DNA of 64,000 nt from Pseudomonas grimontii. GTDB taxonomy: Bacteria > Pseudomonadota > Gammaproteobacteria > Pseudomonadales > Pseudomonadaceae. Shown piece by piece: positions 19,529-28,369 of this stretch (its first letter is position 1; each line of letters opens with the position of its first letter). The stretch covers positions 372,001-436,000 of the forward strand of contig NZ_VFES01000001.1 of NCBI RefSeq assembly GCF_007858185.1, written 5' to 3'. The position numbers were made by a program, and so were the translations under genes. Below the pieces are notes generated by a model, which saw only the letters and a program-made list of their open reading frames with translations, was not told the origin of the DNA and did not search any database.

Positions 19529-19750
19529 ATGAAATTCGTAAAATACTTCTCTATTGGCAGCCTGCTGATTGGGCTTACAGGTTTCGCGTTTGCTGAAGAT
19601 GGTTTCGAGCGAACTAAGCAGTTCAAGGAAAACTTCCGAGCCGAACAGGCTCGCTTGTGGGGCCCTGACTCCTCGGAGCAAGGTAAACAGAAAGTTGCTC
19701 AAGAAAAGCAGGAAGAGCGTCAGGATCGTCAGGAGCAAGCCGACAACTAA
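19529..19750 (+). CDS. Small exported Gln/Glu-rich protein
   Basis: 73 residues from the ATG at 19529; an in-frame ATG at 19511 adds six residues but would spoil the signal peptide. MKFVKYFSIGSLLIGLTGFAFA is a clear Sec signal with likely cleavage before EDGF. The mature part of about 51 residues is highly charged and ends in repeated Glu/Gln/Arg (KQEERQDRQEQ), probably helical. It is flanked upstream by the Czc motif and downstream by a terminator, so it is a single-gene unit. Family unknown to me; a periplasmic metal-stress role is inferred only from its position. Confidence 0.75.
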   Translation: MKFVKYFSIGSLLIGLTGFAFAEDGFERTKQFKENFRAEQARLWGPDSSEQGKQKVAQEKQEERQDRQEQADN

Positions 19751-19787
19751 TAGGCGGTTAGATGTAAAATGACGATTTGTATCGACG

Positions 19788-19815
19788 AAAAGCCAGATTA
19801 ATATCTGGCTTTTTC
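19788..19815 (+). terminator. Rho-independent terminator
   Basis: The stem AAAAGCCAGAT with ATCTGGCTTTTT and a short loop is followed by TTTTTC, 40 bp after the small exported protein gene. Confidence 0.85.
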
Positions 19816-19990
19816 TTACATTTAGTGTTGGCTATTCCAGCGGTGATAGACGGAACTACTCAGATACAGAGATCATCTCTAAGACTTATTGTTCTTTTAA
19901 ATCTGAAATAACGTCACGCTTTGAGTATGTCCTTCATCGGATGATCATTTTCGATTAGAGCCCGCTACGCCATCTGCTGCAAAATCTTCA

Positions 19991-21391
19991 CTATCTTGGC
20001 CCAGTATTCTCCCAACGACAAAGAAGCAGTAGGCTTGCGTTCGTTTCGGTAACTCTTACGCAACCTAGGCCTGTAGGCAGATCAGCATTGCTGTCGCGCA
20101 AACGCCTGGAAAGATAGAAAAAGCTGTTGCGAGGCCACTCATCAGGATCTTTGATGTTTTCGGACATTCCCCTACTATAAAACTCAGAAGAATACGAACG
20201 ACGGCCAGGATAGATCAGGGCACCCGATTGAGCCGACTGTGCTTTGAACCAGGCGTCAACCACATCTCGCTGGTTTTGAGGGCGTTCGTCTAGTACTCCA
20301 GCGTAAATGATACCTGCGCCCACAATTGGCAGCAGGAAAGCGCTCGCTGCAGCAGCCCGGCTGCTATAAAGGCCGACTTCACTGATTCGCCCTGCAAGAA
20401 GCAGCGCCCAGGCGGGTAGAGCCGGGAGCAGATAGGTCCAGAGAATGTTGCCAGAGAACGTGAAGAAGAGAGGCGTGGCCAATGCCCAGAGCCACATATA
20501 AGCCTCGAAACGCCGCATCGATGCTCTTCTGCGAATCATTAGAGGCAGGAAAAATGCCCAAGGCAACAGCGACAGACCGAGCTGGATCCAGATGGTGCCA
20601 TATGGCTTGGCATGTGCACTGCCATATAGGTCCCCAGCCCAATCACTAATTACATATCGGCTCCAGTGTTCACCAACAAAAAAATATTCCATGAACCCAG
20701 GCGTCTTTATTTCGGCCGCGACATACCAAGGCACAGAAATACCGAGCATGAGAATAATCCCGGTTACCCACGGAAGCATCATCATCCGATTCCATTCTTT
20801 GTGGATGACGATCCAGGCGAATGCCGGCATGCCCATCAACACCAGTGTCAGTGGTCCCTTAGCGAGTAAGCCCAAGCCCAGACCTAAGAACATCAGATAG
20901 GCATCCGCTTTGCCTGCACACTTCATCCAACGCCAAAAACCATAGCTAGCAAGCAGTATAGAGAATGACAGAACAGGGTCAGTCAGTACAACACCACTGG
21001 ATACCAGGCCCAGTGTTGTGCTTGAGAAGATGATGGCTCCCCAGATGCCAGCCCTGCGCGACATCTCCTGGGTCGCGAGCTTAATGATGATAAAGCTGCT
21101 TGCTAGGTGAAGTAGCCAAGCTGGAAATCGGGCAGCGAATTCGTTGATACCGAATAACTTCATGCTCGCTGCCTGAGTCCAGAAAGACAGTGGCGGCTTA
21201 CCCCAAAACGGTACTCCATAATCGAACATTGGGGTAATCCAGTCATTCAGTTCGACCATCTTGCGTGCCATTTCGGCATAGCGTGCTTCGGACGTATCCA
21301 TCAGGGGATATGCTCCCAGCCCCAGAAGACGTAAAAGCAGAATCGAGATTAGGATCCACAGCAGTGTCCGCTCGTTTTTCAAGTTCAGCAT
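19991..21391 (-). CDS. ArnT-like membrane glycosyltransferase (GT39/GT83 type)
   Basis: 466 residues with about ten membrane segments. The first periplasmic loop has DTSEARYAE (about residue 32), the acidic motif of ArnT/PMT enzymes, and FWGKPPLSFW (about 63). These enzymes use an undecaprenyl-phosphate sugar to decorate lipid A or other acceptors on the periplasmic face. It is shorter than true ArnT (about 550 residues), with a reduced C-terminal domain. It is the last gene of a minus-strand operon with a GtrB-type and a GtrA-type protein, which would make and flip the lipid-linked sugar. It overlaps the GtrB gene by 7 bp. Confidence 0.82.
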   Translation of the reverse strand: MLNLKNERTLLWILISILLLRLLGLGAYPLMDTSEARYAEMARKMVELNDWITPMFDYGVPFWGKPPLSFWTQAASMKLFGINEFAARFPAWLLHLASSFIIIKLATQEMSRRAGIWGAIIFSSTTLGLVSSGVVLTDPVLSFSILLASYGFWRWMKCAGKADAYLMFLGLGLGLLAKGPLTLVLMGMPAFAWIVIHKEWNRMMMLPWVTGIILMLGISVPWYVAAEIKTPGFMEYFFVGEHWSRYVISDWAGDLYGSAHAKPYGTIWIQLGLSLLPWAFFLPLMIRRRASMRRFEAYMWLWALATPLFFTFSGNILWTYLLPALPAWALLLAGRISEVGLYSSRAAAASAFLLPIVGAGIIYAGVLDERPQNQRDVVDAWFKAQSAQSGALIYPGRRSYSSEFYSRGMSENIKDPDEWPRNSFFYLSRRLRDSNADLPTGLGCVRVTETNASLLLLCRWENTGPR

Positions 21392-22368
21392 TTCTTACTC
21401 TCGATCGAGGAAACCGGAGGGTGAATAGTCACGGGGGTTGCTTTGTTATTGCTCTTCAAAAAATAAAGCGGTCGGCGTTTGACTTCCGCGAGCGTCACAC
21501 CCAAGTACTCGCCCACCATGGCAACCCCCAAGCACATAAATGAAGTCATTCCGAGCAGCAAGTGATGGATGTCGAAGGAGCCTGCCACGAGCGCTGCGAG
21601 CAGGAAACAGATACTGGAGACGAAGAAGCCGAAGCTAATGAGGCTGAATATACGCAGCGGCTTTCGAGAGAAACTGAGAACACTTTCAATGGCTAGATTG
21701 AACAGCCCAGCGGCGTTCCATTTGGTATTACCCGCATGACGAAAAGTGCGATTGTAGGGTAGCTCTATGGTACGAAAACCCACCCAGCCGATCAGGCTCT
21801 TAAGAATTCTGGAGCGTTCGTCTAGCGCTCTCAATGCAGCCAATGGCGCAGGGCCAATCAGACGGAAGTCACTGACATCCGCCGGGAGATCAACTTTCTC
21901 CACCAGTCGCTGCATGATCCAGTAGTAACTGCGCGCACTCATGCGCTTTAGCAAGGAATCGCCGGTTCGCAAGTCGCGTTGCATGTTCACAACGTCGTAA
22001 CCCATCTGCCAGTGGTGCACCATGCTCGTAATGAGTTCAGGCGGGTCCTGCAGGTCCACGTCAATAAAGATCAATGCGCTACCGCGCGCGTGGTCGATGC
22101 CTGCACTTAACGCAGCCTCTTTGCCGAAGTTTCGGCTCAGGAACAGGCAGCGTACATCAGATCCATCCTGATAGTGGCGAAGTAAGTCTGCAGTACGGTC
22201 ATTGCTTCCGTCGTCGATATAAAGAATCTCGCACGAGACAGGCAAACACCTTACGACGCGGGTGATGCGCTTGTGAAATTCGGGAATGGTTTGCTCTTCT
22301 TGAAAGCAGGGCACCACAATGGTTAACAAAGGATCAGGGCGTTCGGAAAGCCGATGTAATGTCTGCAT
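21385..22368 (-). CDS. GtrB/ArnC-like polyprenyl-phosphate glycosyltransferase
   Basis: 327 residues. A GT2 domain (about 15-240) begins LLTIVVPCFQEEQTIPEF and contains the DxD-like DVDLQDPPE (about 105) and RNFGKEAALSAG. Two C-terminal membrane helices (about 240-300) anchor it. This is the layout of GtrB, ArnC and DPM synthase, which attach a sugar to undecaprenyl phosphate on the cytoplasmic side. It overlaps GtrA (35 bp) and the ArnT-like gene (7 bp), so all three are translated from one transcript. The sugar is unknown. Confidence 0.85.
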   Translation of the reverse strand: MQTLHRLSERPDPLLTIVVPCFQEEQTIPEFHKRITRVVRCLPVSCEILYIDDGSNDRTADLLRHYQDGSDVRCLFLSRNFGKEAALSAGIDHARGSALIFIDVDLQDPPELITSMVHHWQMGYDVVNMQRDLRTGDSLLKRMSARSYYWIMQRLVEKVDLPADVSDFRLIGPAPLAALRALDERSRILKSLIGWVGFRTIELPYNRTFRHAGNTKWNAAGLFNLAIESVLSFSRKPLRIFSLISFGFFVSSICFLLAALVAGSFDIHHLLLGMTSFMCLGVAMVGEYLGVTLAEVKRRPLYFLKSNNKATPVTIHPPVSSIESKKC

Positions 22369-22753
22369 GATTGAATGTCCAGAAACGGTGTGCGATGAAT
22401 CCGAGCGCAGTTAGGATTAACGTCACCAATATCTGGGATATAAACGGTGACAGGTCAATTTTAATTAAGACCCACATGCCCATTCCATTACCGAGGTTTG
22501 TCGCCAACGAAATCAGCAAAAACCTAATGGGTTGAAGTTTACAATCTCCCTTCGCTATAAAGCAGAGCCTTTTATTACCAACATAGCTAACAAACGCGCC
22601 TAAGACGCCTCCGCTAACGCTGGCCAACACTGGATCAGCAAACCCGCTCGCGACCAGTGCAAGGAAAACAGAGTAATGCACTCCCGTTGCAATAGATCCG
22701 ACCCCTAGATAACGAATAAATAACGCTACAATAGGCAAGTTTTTATTTTCCAT
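22334..22753 (-). CDS. GtrA-family membrane protein
   Basis: 139 residues with four predicted membrane helices and the GtrA-type start (FIRYLGVGSIATGVHYSVFLAL). GtrA proteins are thought to flip the undecaprenyl-phosphate sugar made by GtrB to the periplasm. It is the first gene of the operon. A copy of the Czc-block motif (AAAATTACAATTTTG, 22836-22850) lies about 90 bp upstream, and a partial one (AAAATTACAT) at 22791, which suggests metal-linked control. Confidence 0.85.
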   Translation of the reverse strand: MENKNLPIVALFIRYLGVGSIATGVHYSVFLALVASGFADPVLASVSGGVLGAFVSYVGNKRLCFIAKGDCKLQPIRFLLISLATNLGNGMGMWVLIKIDLSPFISQILVTLILTALGFIAHRFWTFNHADITSAFRTP

Positions 22754-23330
22754 CTGCGAAGCTTAAGGAGTTCAAAGTGAAAAAAAAGTGAAAATTACAT
22801 GTGGTTTCAGAGCTGAATAACTTCAACATGACTCGAAAATTACAATTTTGAAAAAACGGACAGTCCATATCACAAGTATAGATACCCCACATTACCCTGC
22901 TGCGATTTGAATGGGTGACCACATAGTAAGTTTGTCTGTCGCAGAGATTATTTAGTGCAGAGAGACTGGAATCACAATTGTACGCTTCTAGGCTTTCCCA
23001 CATACCACAAGCTTCCAATTTACTCCACAGGTCGAAGTCTTAGAAATACACTGCCCCAATCATTCGGCCTCGCCAATTTTAGTCGTCTTAATATCAAAAT
23101 ATTCAACAGGTTAAGTACCAAAAGCTCACTCTGAGCAAGCTGCGATCAGGTTAACCTAGGGAAAGTTACTATTGCTGAGCCATCAGGAGGGTCAACCAGA
23201 TGTTATGAACTCGATCGTTCTGAATGCAGGTGTTCCAACCAAGTATATTGGCTATAACGTATTAAGGCTTGAGGGCGAGTAGCACCATCGGTGCAACAAT
23301 GTTTGCCTAGTACCACTCCAGGCGCCTTAA
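22754..23330. promoter_or_regulatory. gtrA upstream region with Czc motif
   Basis: About 580 bp with no supported gene. It holds the motif CGAAAATTACAATTTTG (22834-22850) and a partial copy nearer the gtrA start. The rest shows nothing I can assign. Confidence 0.45.
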
Positions 23331-23356
23331 AAAACGCCAGGCATTGCCTGGCGCTT
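23331..23356 (-). terminator. Terminator after DUF2790 gene
   Basis: CGCCAGGC and GCCTGGCG form an 8-bp stem with a 3-nt loop. On the minus strand it is followed by a run of U (AAAAAA at 23329-23334 on the plus strand). Confidence 0.8.
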
Positions 23357-23382
23357 ATTAAATGCCTAGCCATTCAAAAAAT

Positions 23383-23709
23383 TCAGCTTTTGTTATTCGG
23401 GCATTGCGAGAATACAGAATAGCGAATCGTCTTGAGTTCACCCTGGGGGTCTTCGTAGCTCATCAATCGTGAATAAATCTGGCAAGTACGAGGGTCCTGG
23501 GATTGACGTACGAATTTCTCTACATCAATCTTCATACCGTATTTATAGTCGACAATCTCTGGCATAGGCTTGTTATTTTTTTTCGCGTAGGCAGCCACGG
23601 CACTTTGGTGCTCCTGGATGTATTCCATCTGCTTCTTCTCGGAAAAAGTAGTGGCTTGCGAAGTCATAGAGCAAAAAACAAGTGCAGCTGCAACAATAAG
23701 CTTTTTCAT
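23383..23709 (-). CDS. DUF2790 small exported protein
   Basis: 108 residues. A signal peptide MKKLIVAAALVFCSMTSQA is followed by a mature domain with YKYGMKIDVEKFV and MSYEDPQGELKTIRYSV, the signature of the Pseudomonas DUF2790 family of small periplasmic proteins. Some members are induced by copper or zinc in published work, as far as I recall, but their role is unknown. The Czc-block motif (AAAACTTACAATTTTG) lies 66-81 bp upstream at 23778-23793, and a terminator follows. It is a monocistronic unit between the glycosyltransferase operon and czcCBA. Confidence 0.85.
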   Translation of the reverse strand: MKKLIVAAALVFCSMTSQATTFSEKKQMEYIQEHQSAVAAYAKKNNKPMPEIVDYKYGMKIDVEKFVRQSQDPRTCQIYSRLMSYEDPQGELKTIRYSVFSQCPNNKS

Positions 23710-23824
23710 AAGTTTCTCTCGATATCAATGTCACTGGAAGCAACCTTATCAATTCATAGGCATCACCGGCATGACGGAAAACTTACAATTTTGAAAGGTG
23801 AAATATCGACCCTATAAAAACGAA

Positions 23825-23854
23825 AAAGCCCACAACTGTTGTTGTGGGCTTTTG
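23825..23854 (-). terminator. czcCBA terminator
   Basis: The stem AAGCCCACAAC with GTTGTGGGCTT lies 15 bp after the czcA stop, with flanking A/T runs that give a U-tract on the minus strand. Confidence 0.9.
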
Positions 23855-23865
23855 TTTATCGGCTA

Positions 23866-26800
23866 TCAGCTTTCTGCTTCATCGCCGTCATCATCCTTGC
23901 GGTGTGCCCATTGATACAGAGCAGGCAACACCAGCAAGGTAAGTGCGGTGGAGGACAAGATACCGCCGATCACCACTGTAGCCAGCGGCCGCTGAACCTC
24001 TGCACCGGTACCGGTTGCCAGTGCCATAGGTATGAATCCCAGGGATGCAACAAGGGCAGTCATCAGCACTGGCCGTAATCGAGTCAATGCGCCTTCATCA
24101 ACTGCGTGACGTAGGGTACGCCCTTCCTCACGTAGTCCGCGGATAAAGGAAATCATTACCAAACCGTTCAACACAGCTACACCGGAAAGCGCAATGAATC
24201 CGACCCCTGCCGAGATCGACAGCGGGATATCCCGCAGCCAAAGCGCGACTACGCCACCCGTGAGTGCGAATGGGATCCCGGTGAAGACCAGCATGCCATC
24301 CTTGAGGTTGTTGAACATCAAGAACAACAACGTCATGACCAACAGCAAAGCTACCGGAACAACTACCTGCAGACGTTTGGCTGCTGACTGCAGTTGCTCG
24401 AACTGACCACCCCACGTGGTCCAGTAGCCAGCGGGAATCTCCACGCCGGTTGCCAGAGCACTGCTCGCTTCTTCAACAAACGAACCCAGGTCACGCCCCC
24501 GAACGTTTGCGCTGACCACAACAACACGCTTACCGTTCTCTCGGCTTATCTGGTTCGGACCTAGCTGCAGATCCAGGCTAGCCACTTGGGACAGCGGAAT
24601 GAAGCCGATTTGATTCGCCCCTTGTGCCGCATTCGGCGGCACGGGAATCAGCAAGCCGGACAACCCCGCTACATCTGTACGCAGTGTTTCAGATAGACGT
24701 ACCACCATATCGAAGCGGCGATCGCCCTCATAAAGCGTGCCGGCCTGACGACCACCTACTGCGATTGCAATTGCATCTTGCACTGCGCCGATGTTCAGGC
24801 TGTAACGTGCTGCCTTCTCCCGATCAATATTGATGGTAAGTACAGGCAGGCCTGTAGTCTGCTCTACCTTCACCTCCGAAGACCCCTGGACACCCTTTAA
24901 TGCAGTGGCTATCTTCGCTGCTGTTCGATTTAGAACGTCCATGTCATCGCCGAACACCTTGACGGCCACGTCACTGCGGACACCCGAAATGAGTTCGTTG
25001 AAGCGCAGTTGAATAGGTTGGGACAACTCATAGTTGCTGCCAGGCACACTTGCTGCAGCTTTCTGAACTTCAGCAATTAGCTCTTCACGCGATCGATTGG
25101 GATCTGGCCACTGGTCTTTCGGCTTCAGCATCACGTAAGCGTCTGAGATATTCGGCGGCATTGGATCGGAAGCAATTTCCGCTGTGCCGGTACGGGCAAA
25201 CATTCGCTCGACCTCAGGCACCTGCTCAATGACGGCTTTTTCCAAGCGCTGCTGCATGTCTACGGACTGAGTCAAGCTAGTCCCCGGTACTCGTAAAGCC
25301 TGCAGCGCAAAATCCCCTTCACTCAGACTCGGAATGAACTCACTGCCCATTCGGCTCGCGAGCACACCACTTAGAACGACCAAGGCTATGGCGGCGGAAA
25401 ATGCGATGCTTCTATGCTTAAGCACCCACTGCAGAACGGGAGCGTAACGCTGCCGTGCAATACGCATCACCATCCCCTCTTCTTCCTTGACCTTGCCTGT
25501 GACGAACATGGCAATTGCCGCAGGAACAAAGGTTACGGAGAGAATCATCGCGCCGACAAGTGCCATCACCACGGTAAATGCCATGGGGTGGAACATTTTT
25601 CCTTCGACACCGGTGAGTGCAAAGATCGGCAAATACACAACCATGATAATCAGCTGACCGAAGATCAAGGGGCGGCGAGCTTCCCGTGCAGCTGCAAAAA
25701 CCTCGTGAAAGCGCTCGGCTTTGGTGAGCATCCGCCCATGCTTGTTTTGTGCATGAGCCAGCCGCCTGATTGCGTTCTCGACAATCACTACCGCCCCATC
25801 AACAATGATGCCAAAGTCGAGTGCGCCAAGGCTCATCAAGTTGGCACTGACCTTGTTGTTGAACATGCCTGTAAACGTGAACAACATGGACAACGGGATC
25901 ACCATGGCAGTGATCAGTGCCGCACGGATGTTACCGAGGAACAGGAACAAGATAACGATTACAAGAATCGCCCCTTCAATCAGGTTCTTCTTCACTGTCG
26001 ATATGGCTTTTTCAACCAAATTGGTACGGTCGTAGACGGTAACGGCAACAACGCCCTTGGGTAGGGTACGGTTAATGTCAGCCAGTTTGGCTGCAACAGC
26101 TTGAGATACTGTCCGGCTGTTTTCGCCGATCAGCATGAACACCGTACCCAATACAACCTCTCGACCGTTCTCAGTAGCAGCTCCAGAGCGCAGCTCTTTC
26201 CCGATGCTGACTTCAGCGACATTGCTGACTCGAATCGGCACGCCATCGACACTGGTAATCACAATATTGGCGATATCTTCGATACTGCCTACCTGGCCGG
26301 GTGCGCGGATGAGCAACTGCTCACCGCTGCGCTCGACGTAACCGGCGCCAACGTTGGCGTTGTTGCTTTCCAACGCAGCGACCAGATCATTAAGAGTCAG
26401 CTTGTAAGTGGCCAGACGTTTCGGATCCGGAGCAATCAGGTACTGCTTGGCATAGCCACCAATGGTGTTGATCTCGGCCACACCCCGGACGTTGCGCAAT
26501 TGTGGCTTGATTATCCAATCCTGGATCACGCGCAAATCAGTTGGTGTATAGGCCGTACCATCCTCTTTGACAGCGCCTTTCTCAGTCTCGACAGTCCACA
26601 GGAAGATCTCGCCGAGACCCGTTGATACAGGCCCCATCACTGCGTCTACGCCATCCGGCAACTGCTCCTTCGCTACCTGCAGTCGCTCGTTGACCTGTTG
26701 CCTAGCGAAGAAGATGTCGGTGCCGTCTTCAAAAATGACGGTGACCTGAGATAGTCCAGAGCGAGAAAGGGAACGAGTCTGCTGAAGGCCCGGCAAGCCA

Positions 26801-27021
26801 GCCATTGCCGTTTCAACTGGAAAGGTAATTCGCTGTTCGGTTTCCAACGGAGAGTAACCAGGAGCAGCAGTGTTGACCTGAACCTGTACGTTGGTAATAT
26901 CTGGTACTGCATCAATAGGCAGCTTTTGATAGCTGTAGACACCGATACCGGCCATGATCAGCACGGCTATCATTACAACGATGCGCTGCTCAATGGCGAA
27001 TCTTATGAGACGTTCAAACAT
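23866..27021 (-). CDS. czcA: RND heavy-metal efflux pump CzcA
   Basis: 1051 residues, full length for HME-RND pumps. It is the inner-membrane proton-driven engine of a tripartite exporter of Zn2+, Cd2+ and Co2+. The proton-relay motif in TM4 reads DFGIIVDGAVVIVEN (about residues 403-417), which marks the zinc/cadmium/cobalt subgroup (HME1) rather than copper or silver. There are twelve membrane segments and two large periplasmic loops. It is third in the operon czcC-czcB-czcA, 24 bp after czcB, with a strong terminator after it. Confidence 0.95.
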   Translation of the reverse strand: MFERLIRFAIEQRIVVMIAVLIMAGIGVYSYQKLPIDAVPDITNVQVQVNTAAPGYSPLETEQRITFPVETAMAGLPGLQQTRSLSRSGLSQVTVIFEDGTDIFFARQQVNERLQVAKEQLPDGVDAVMGPVSTGLGEIFLWTVETEKGAVKEDGTAYTPTDLRVIQDWIIKPQLRNVRGVAEINTIGGYAKQYLIAPDPKRLATYKLTLNDLVAALESNNANVGAGYVERSGEQLLIRAPGQVGSIEDIANIVITSVDGVPIRVSNVAEVSIGKELRSGAATENGREVVLGTVFMLIGENSRTVSQAVAAKLADINRTLPKGVVAVTVYDRTNLVEKAISTVKKNLIEGAILVIVILFLFLGNIRAALITAMVIPLSMLFTFTGMFNNKVSANLMSLGALDFGIIVDGAVVIVENAIRRLAHAQNKHGRMLTKAERFHEVFAAAREARRPLIFGQLIIMVVYLPIFALTGVEGKMFHPMAFTVVMALVGAMILSVTFVPAAIAMFVTGKVKEEEGMVMRIARQRYAPVLQWVLKHRSIAFSAAIALVVLSGVLASRMGSEFIPSLSEGDFALQALRVPGTSLTQSVDMQQRLEKAVIEQVPEVERMFARTGTAEIASDPMPPNISDAYVMLKPKDQWPDPNRSREELIAEVQKAAASVPGSNYELSQPIQLRFNELISGVRSDVAVKVFGDDMDVLNRTAAKIATALKGVQGSSEVKVEQTTGLPVLTINIDREKAARYSLNIGAVQDAIAIAVGGRQAGTLYEGDRRFDMVVRLSETLRTDVAGLSGLLIPVPPNAAQGANQIGFIPLSQVASLDLQLGPNQISRENGKRVVVVSANVRGRDLGSFVEEASSALATGVEIPAGYWTTWGGQFEQLQSAAKRLQVVVPVALLLVMTLLFLMFNNLKDGMLVFTGIPFALTGGVVALWLRDIPLSISAGVGFIALSGVAVLNGLVMISFIRGLREEGRTLRHAVDEGALTRLRPVLMTALVASLGFIPMALATGTGAEVQRPLATVVIGGILSSTALTLLVLPALYQWAHRKDDDGDEAES

Positions 27022-27045
27022 GTGGAATGATCCTGTCAGTTCGCA

Positions 27046-28302
27046 TCAGTGACTGTGCTCGGCACTAGCCTTGCCGAGCTCGGACTTGAGCGTGAAGCTG
27101 CCACTGGCTGCCACTTGGGCGCCGGATTGGAGGCCTTCGGTTATTTCCACATAGCCACCTGCACGGCGACCAAGCGTTACCGTGCGAGTGTCAAATCCCT
27201 CAGTGGTCCTGACGAATACCGCAGGCTTTTCCTCAACGGTCTGCACTGCGGATTCTGGAACGGCTACGGCCACCCGATCAGTCTGTGAAGTGACCGCGAT
27301 GCTTACGAAAAGGCCTGGTCGCCAGGCTCCATTAGGATTGGTCAGCGTGACGCGAACGGTCGCTGCACGGTTCTGCTCACCCAGGAGGCTGCCTACATAA
27401 CCAACCTTGCCGTCCACCTCAGCCTTCATGTCAGGCGAAGAAACCTTTACCGCACGGCCTGTCACAACCTTCCCTAAATCGCCCGGAGGAACTGCGAAGG
27501 TTGCCCACACCTGATTGAGGTCTGAAAGAATGAAAGCGTTGGTTGCCTCGCTGACAACCTCACCGACGGTCAGGTGCTTCTCCACGACAACTGCGTCGAA
27601 GGGCGCGCGAAGCTCGTAGCGGTTACCGCCGGCAGAATTGACCGATGCCCCGATAGCTCCGACCTTTTGCTTAGCATTGGCCAAGGATATATCTGCCTCT
27701 TGCAACCCTTGACGAGCCTGGAGGTAATCCTGTTCGGCGGAGATTTTGTCCTGCCACAACTGTTTCTCGCGGTCAAAGGTCAAACGTGCCAGTTCTACAC
27801 GTCGTTGAGCGGCTTGTTGCTCACTGCGTAGATCGGAGATCTGTTGACTCGCAATCACCGCAAGGACTTGCCCCTTCTTAACCGACTCTCCGAGGTTGGC
27901 CTGAACGCTTTCTACAACGCCAGGTACGCGAGGCACGACATGCGCTGTATGGTCCTCGTCAAACCGTATCTCGCCAGGAAAAGTCACGACAGTGCTAAGT
28001 TCACGGGGAGCCGCAGCTTCGAGGACGACACCGGCAGCCTTGATCTGCTCAGCGCTAAGCGTCATCTTGCCTTCTTCCTCCTCTCCCTTTTCGCTGTCGC
28101 TGTGGCCCTCCTCACCGTGGCCATCATCCCCCCCCTCTTCAGCGGGTGCTGCGGCAATCTTCTTATGCTCATGGCCGTCCTCAGCGCCGTGTTCGGCATT
28201 ACTGGCTGGCGGCTGCTCAGAACTAGAGTTCCAGGCGAAGCTGCCAAATCCAAGGGCTGCCACAGCGGCTACCGCCAGTGCGATCTTACGTTTGTTGTCC
28301 AT
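27046..28302 (-). CDS. czcB: Periplasmic adaptor CzcB
   Basis: 418 residues, membrane-fusion protein linking CzcA to CzcC. The N-terminal membrane anchor or signal (KRKIALAVAAVAALGFGSFAW) is followed by a His/Glu/Asp-rich stretch (residues about 35-78, HEHKK, GHGEEGHSDSEKGEEEE) that probably binds metal and can feed the pump. The core has the beta-barrel and lipoyl parts (VPRVPGVVESVQANLGESVKKGQVL) and a helical hairpin. The C-terminus again carries HSH. It sits 67 bp after czcC. Confidence 0.94.
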   Translation of the reverse strand: MDNKRKIALAVAAVAALGFGSFAWNSSSEQPPASNAEHGAEDGHEHKKIAAAPAEEGGDDGHGEEGHSDSEKGEEEEGKMTLSAEQIKAAGVVLEAAAPRELSTVVTFPGEIRFDEDHTAHVVPRVPGVVESVQANLGESVKKGQVLAVIASQQISDLRSEQQAAQRRVELARLTFDREKQLWQDKISAEQDYLQARQGLQEADISLANAKQKVGAIGASVNSAGGNRYELRAPFDAVVVEKHLTVGEVVSEATNAFILSDLNQVWATFAVPPGDLGKVVTGRAVKVSSPDMKAEVDGKVGYVGSLLGEQNRAATVRVTLTNPNGAWRPGLFVSIAVTSQTDRVAVAVPESAVQTVEEKPAVFVRTTEGFDTRTVTLGRRAGGYVEITEGLQSGAQVAASGSFTLKSELGKASAEHSH

Positions 28303-28369
28303 TGTTACTCCTGCTGATCGTAGGTAGCGGCTTATTCAAAGACGCGTACCGAGGAAAATGTCTAGGCGT

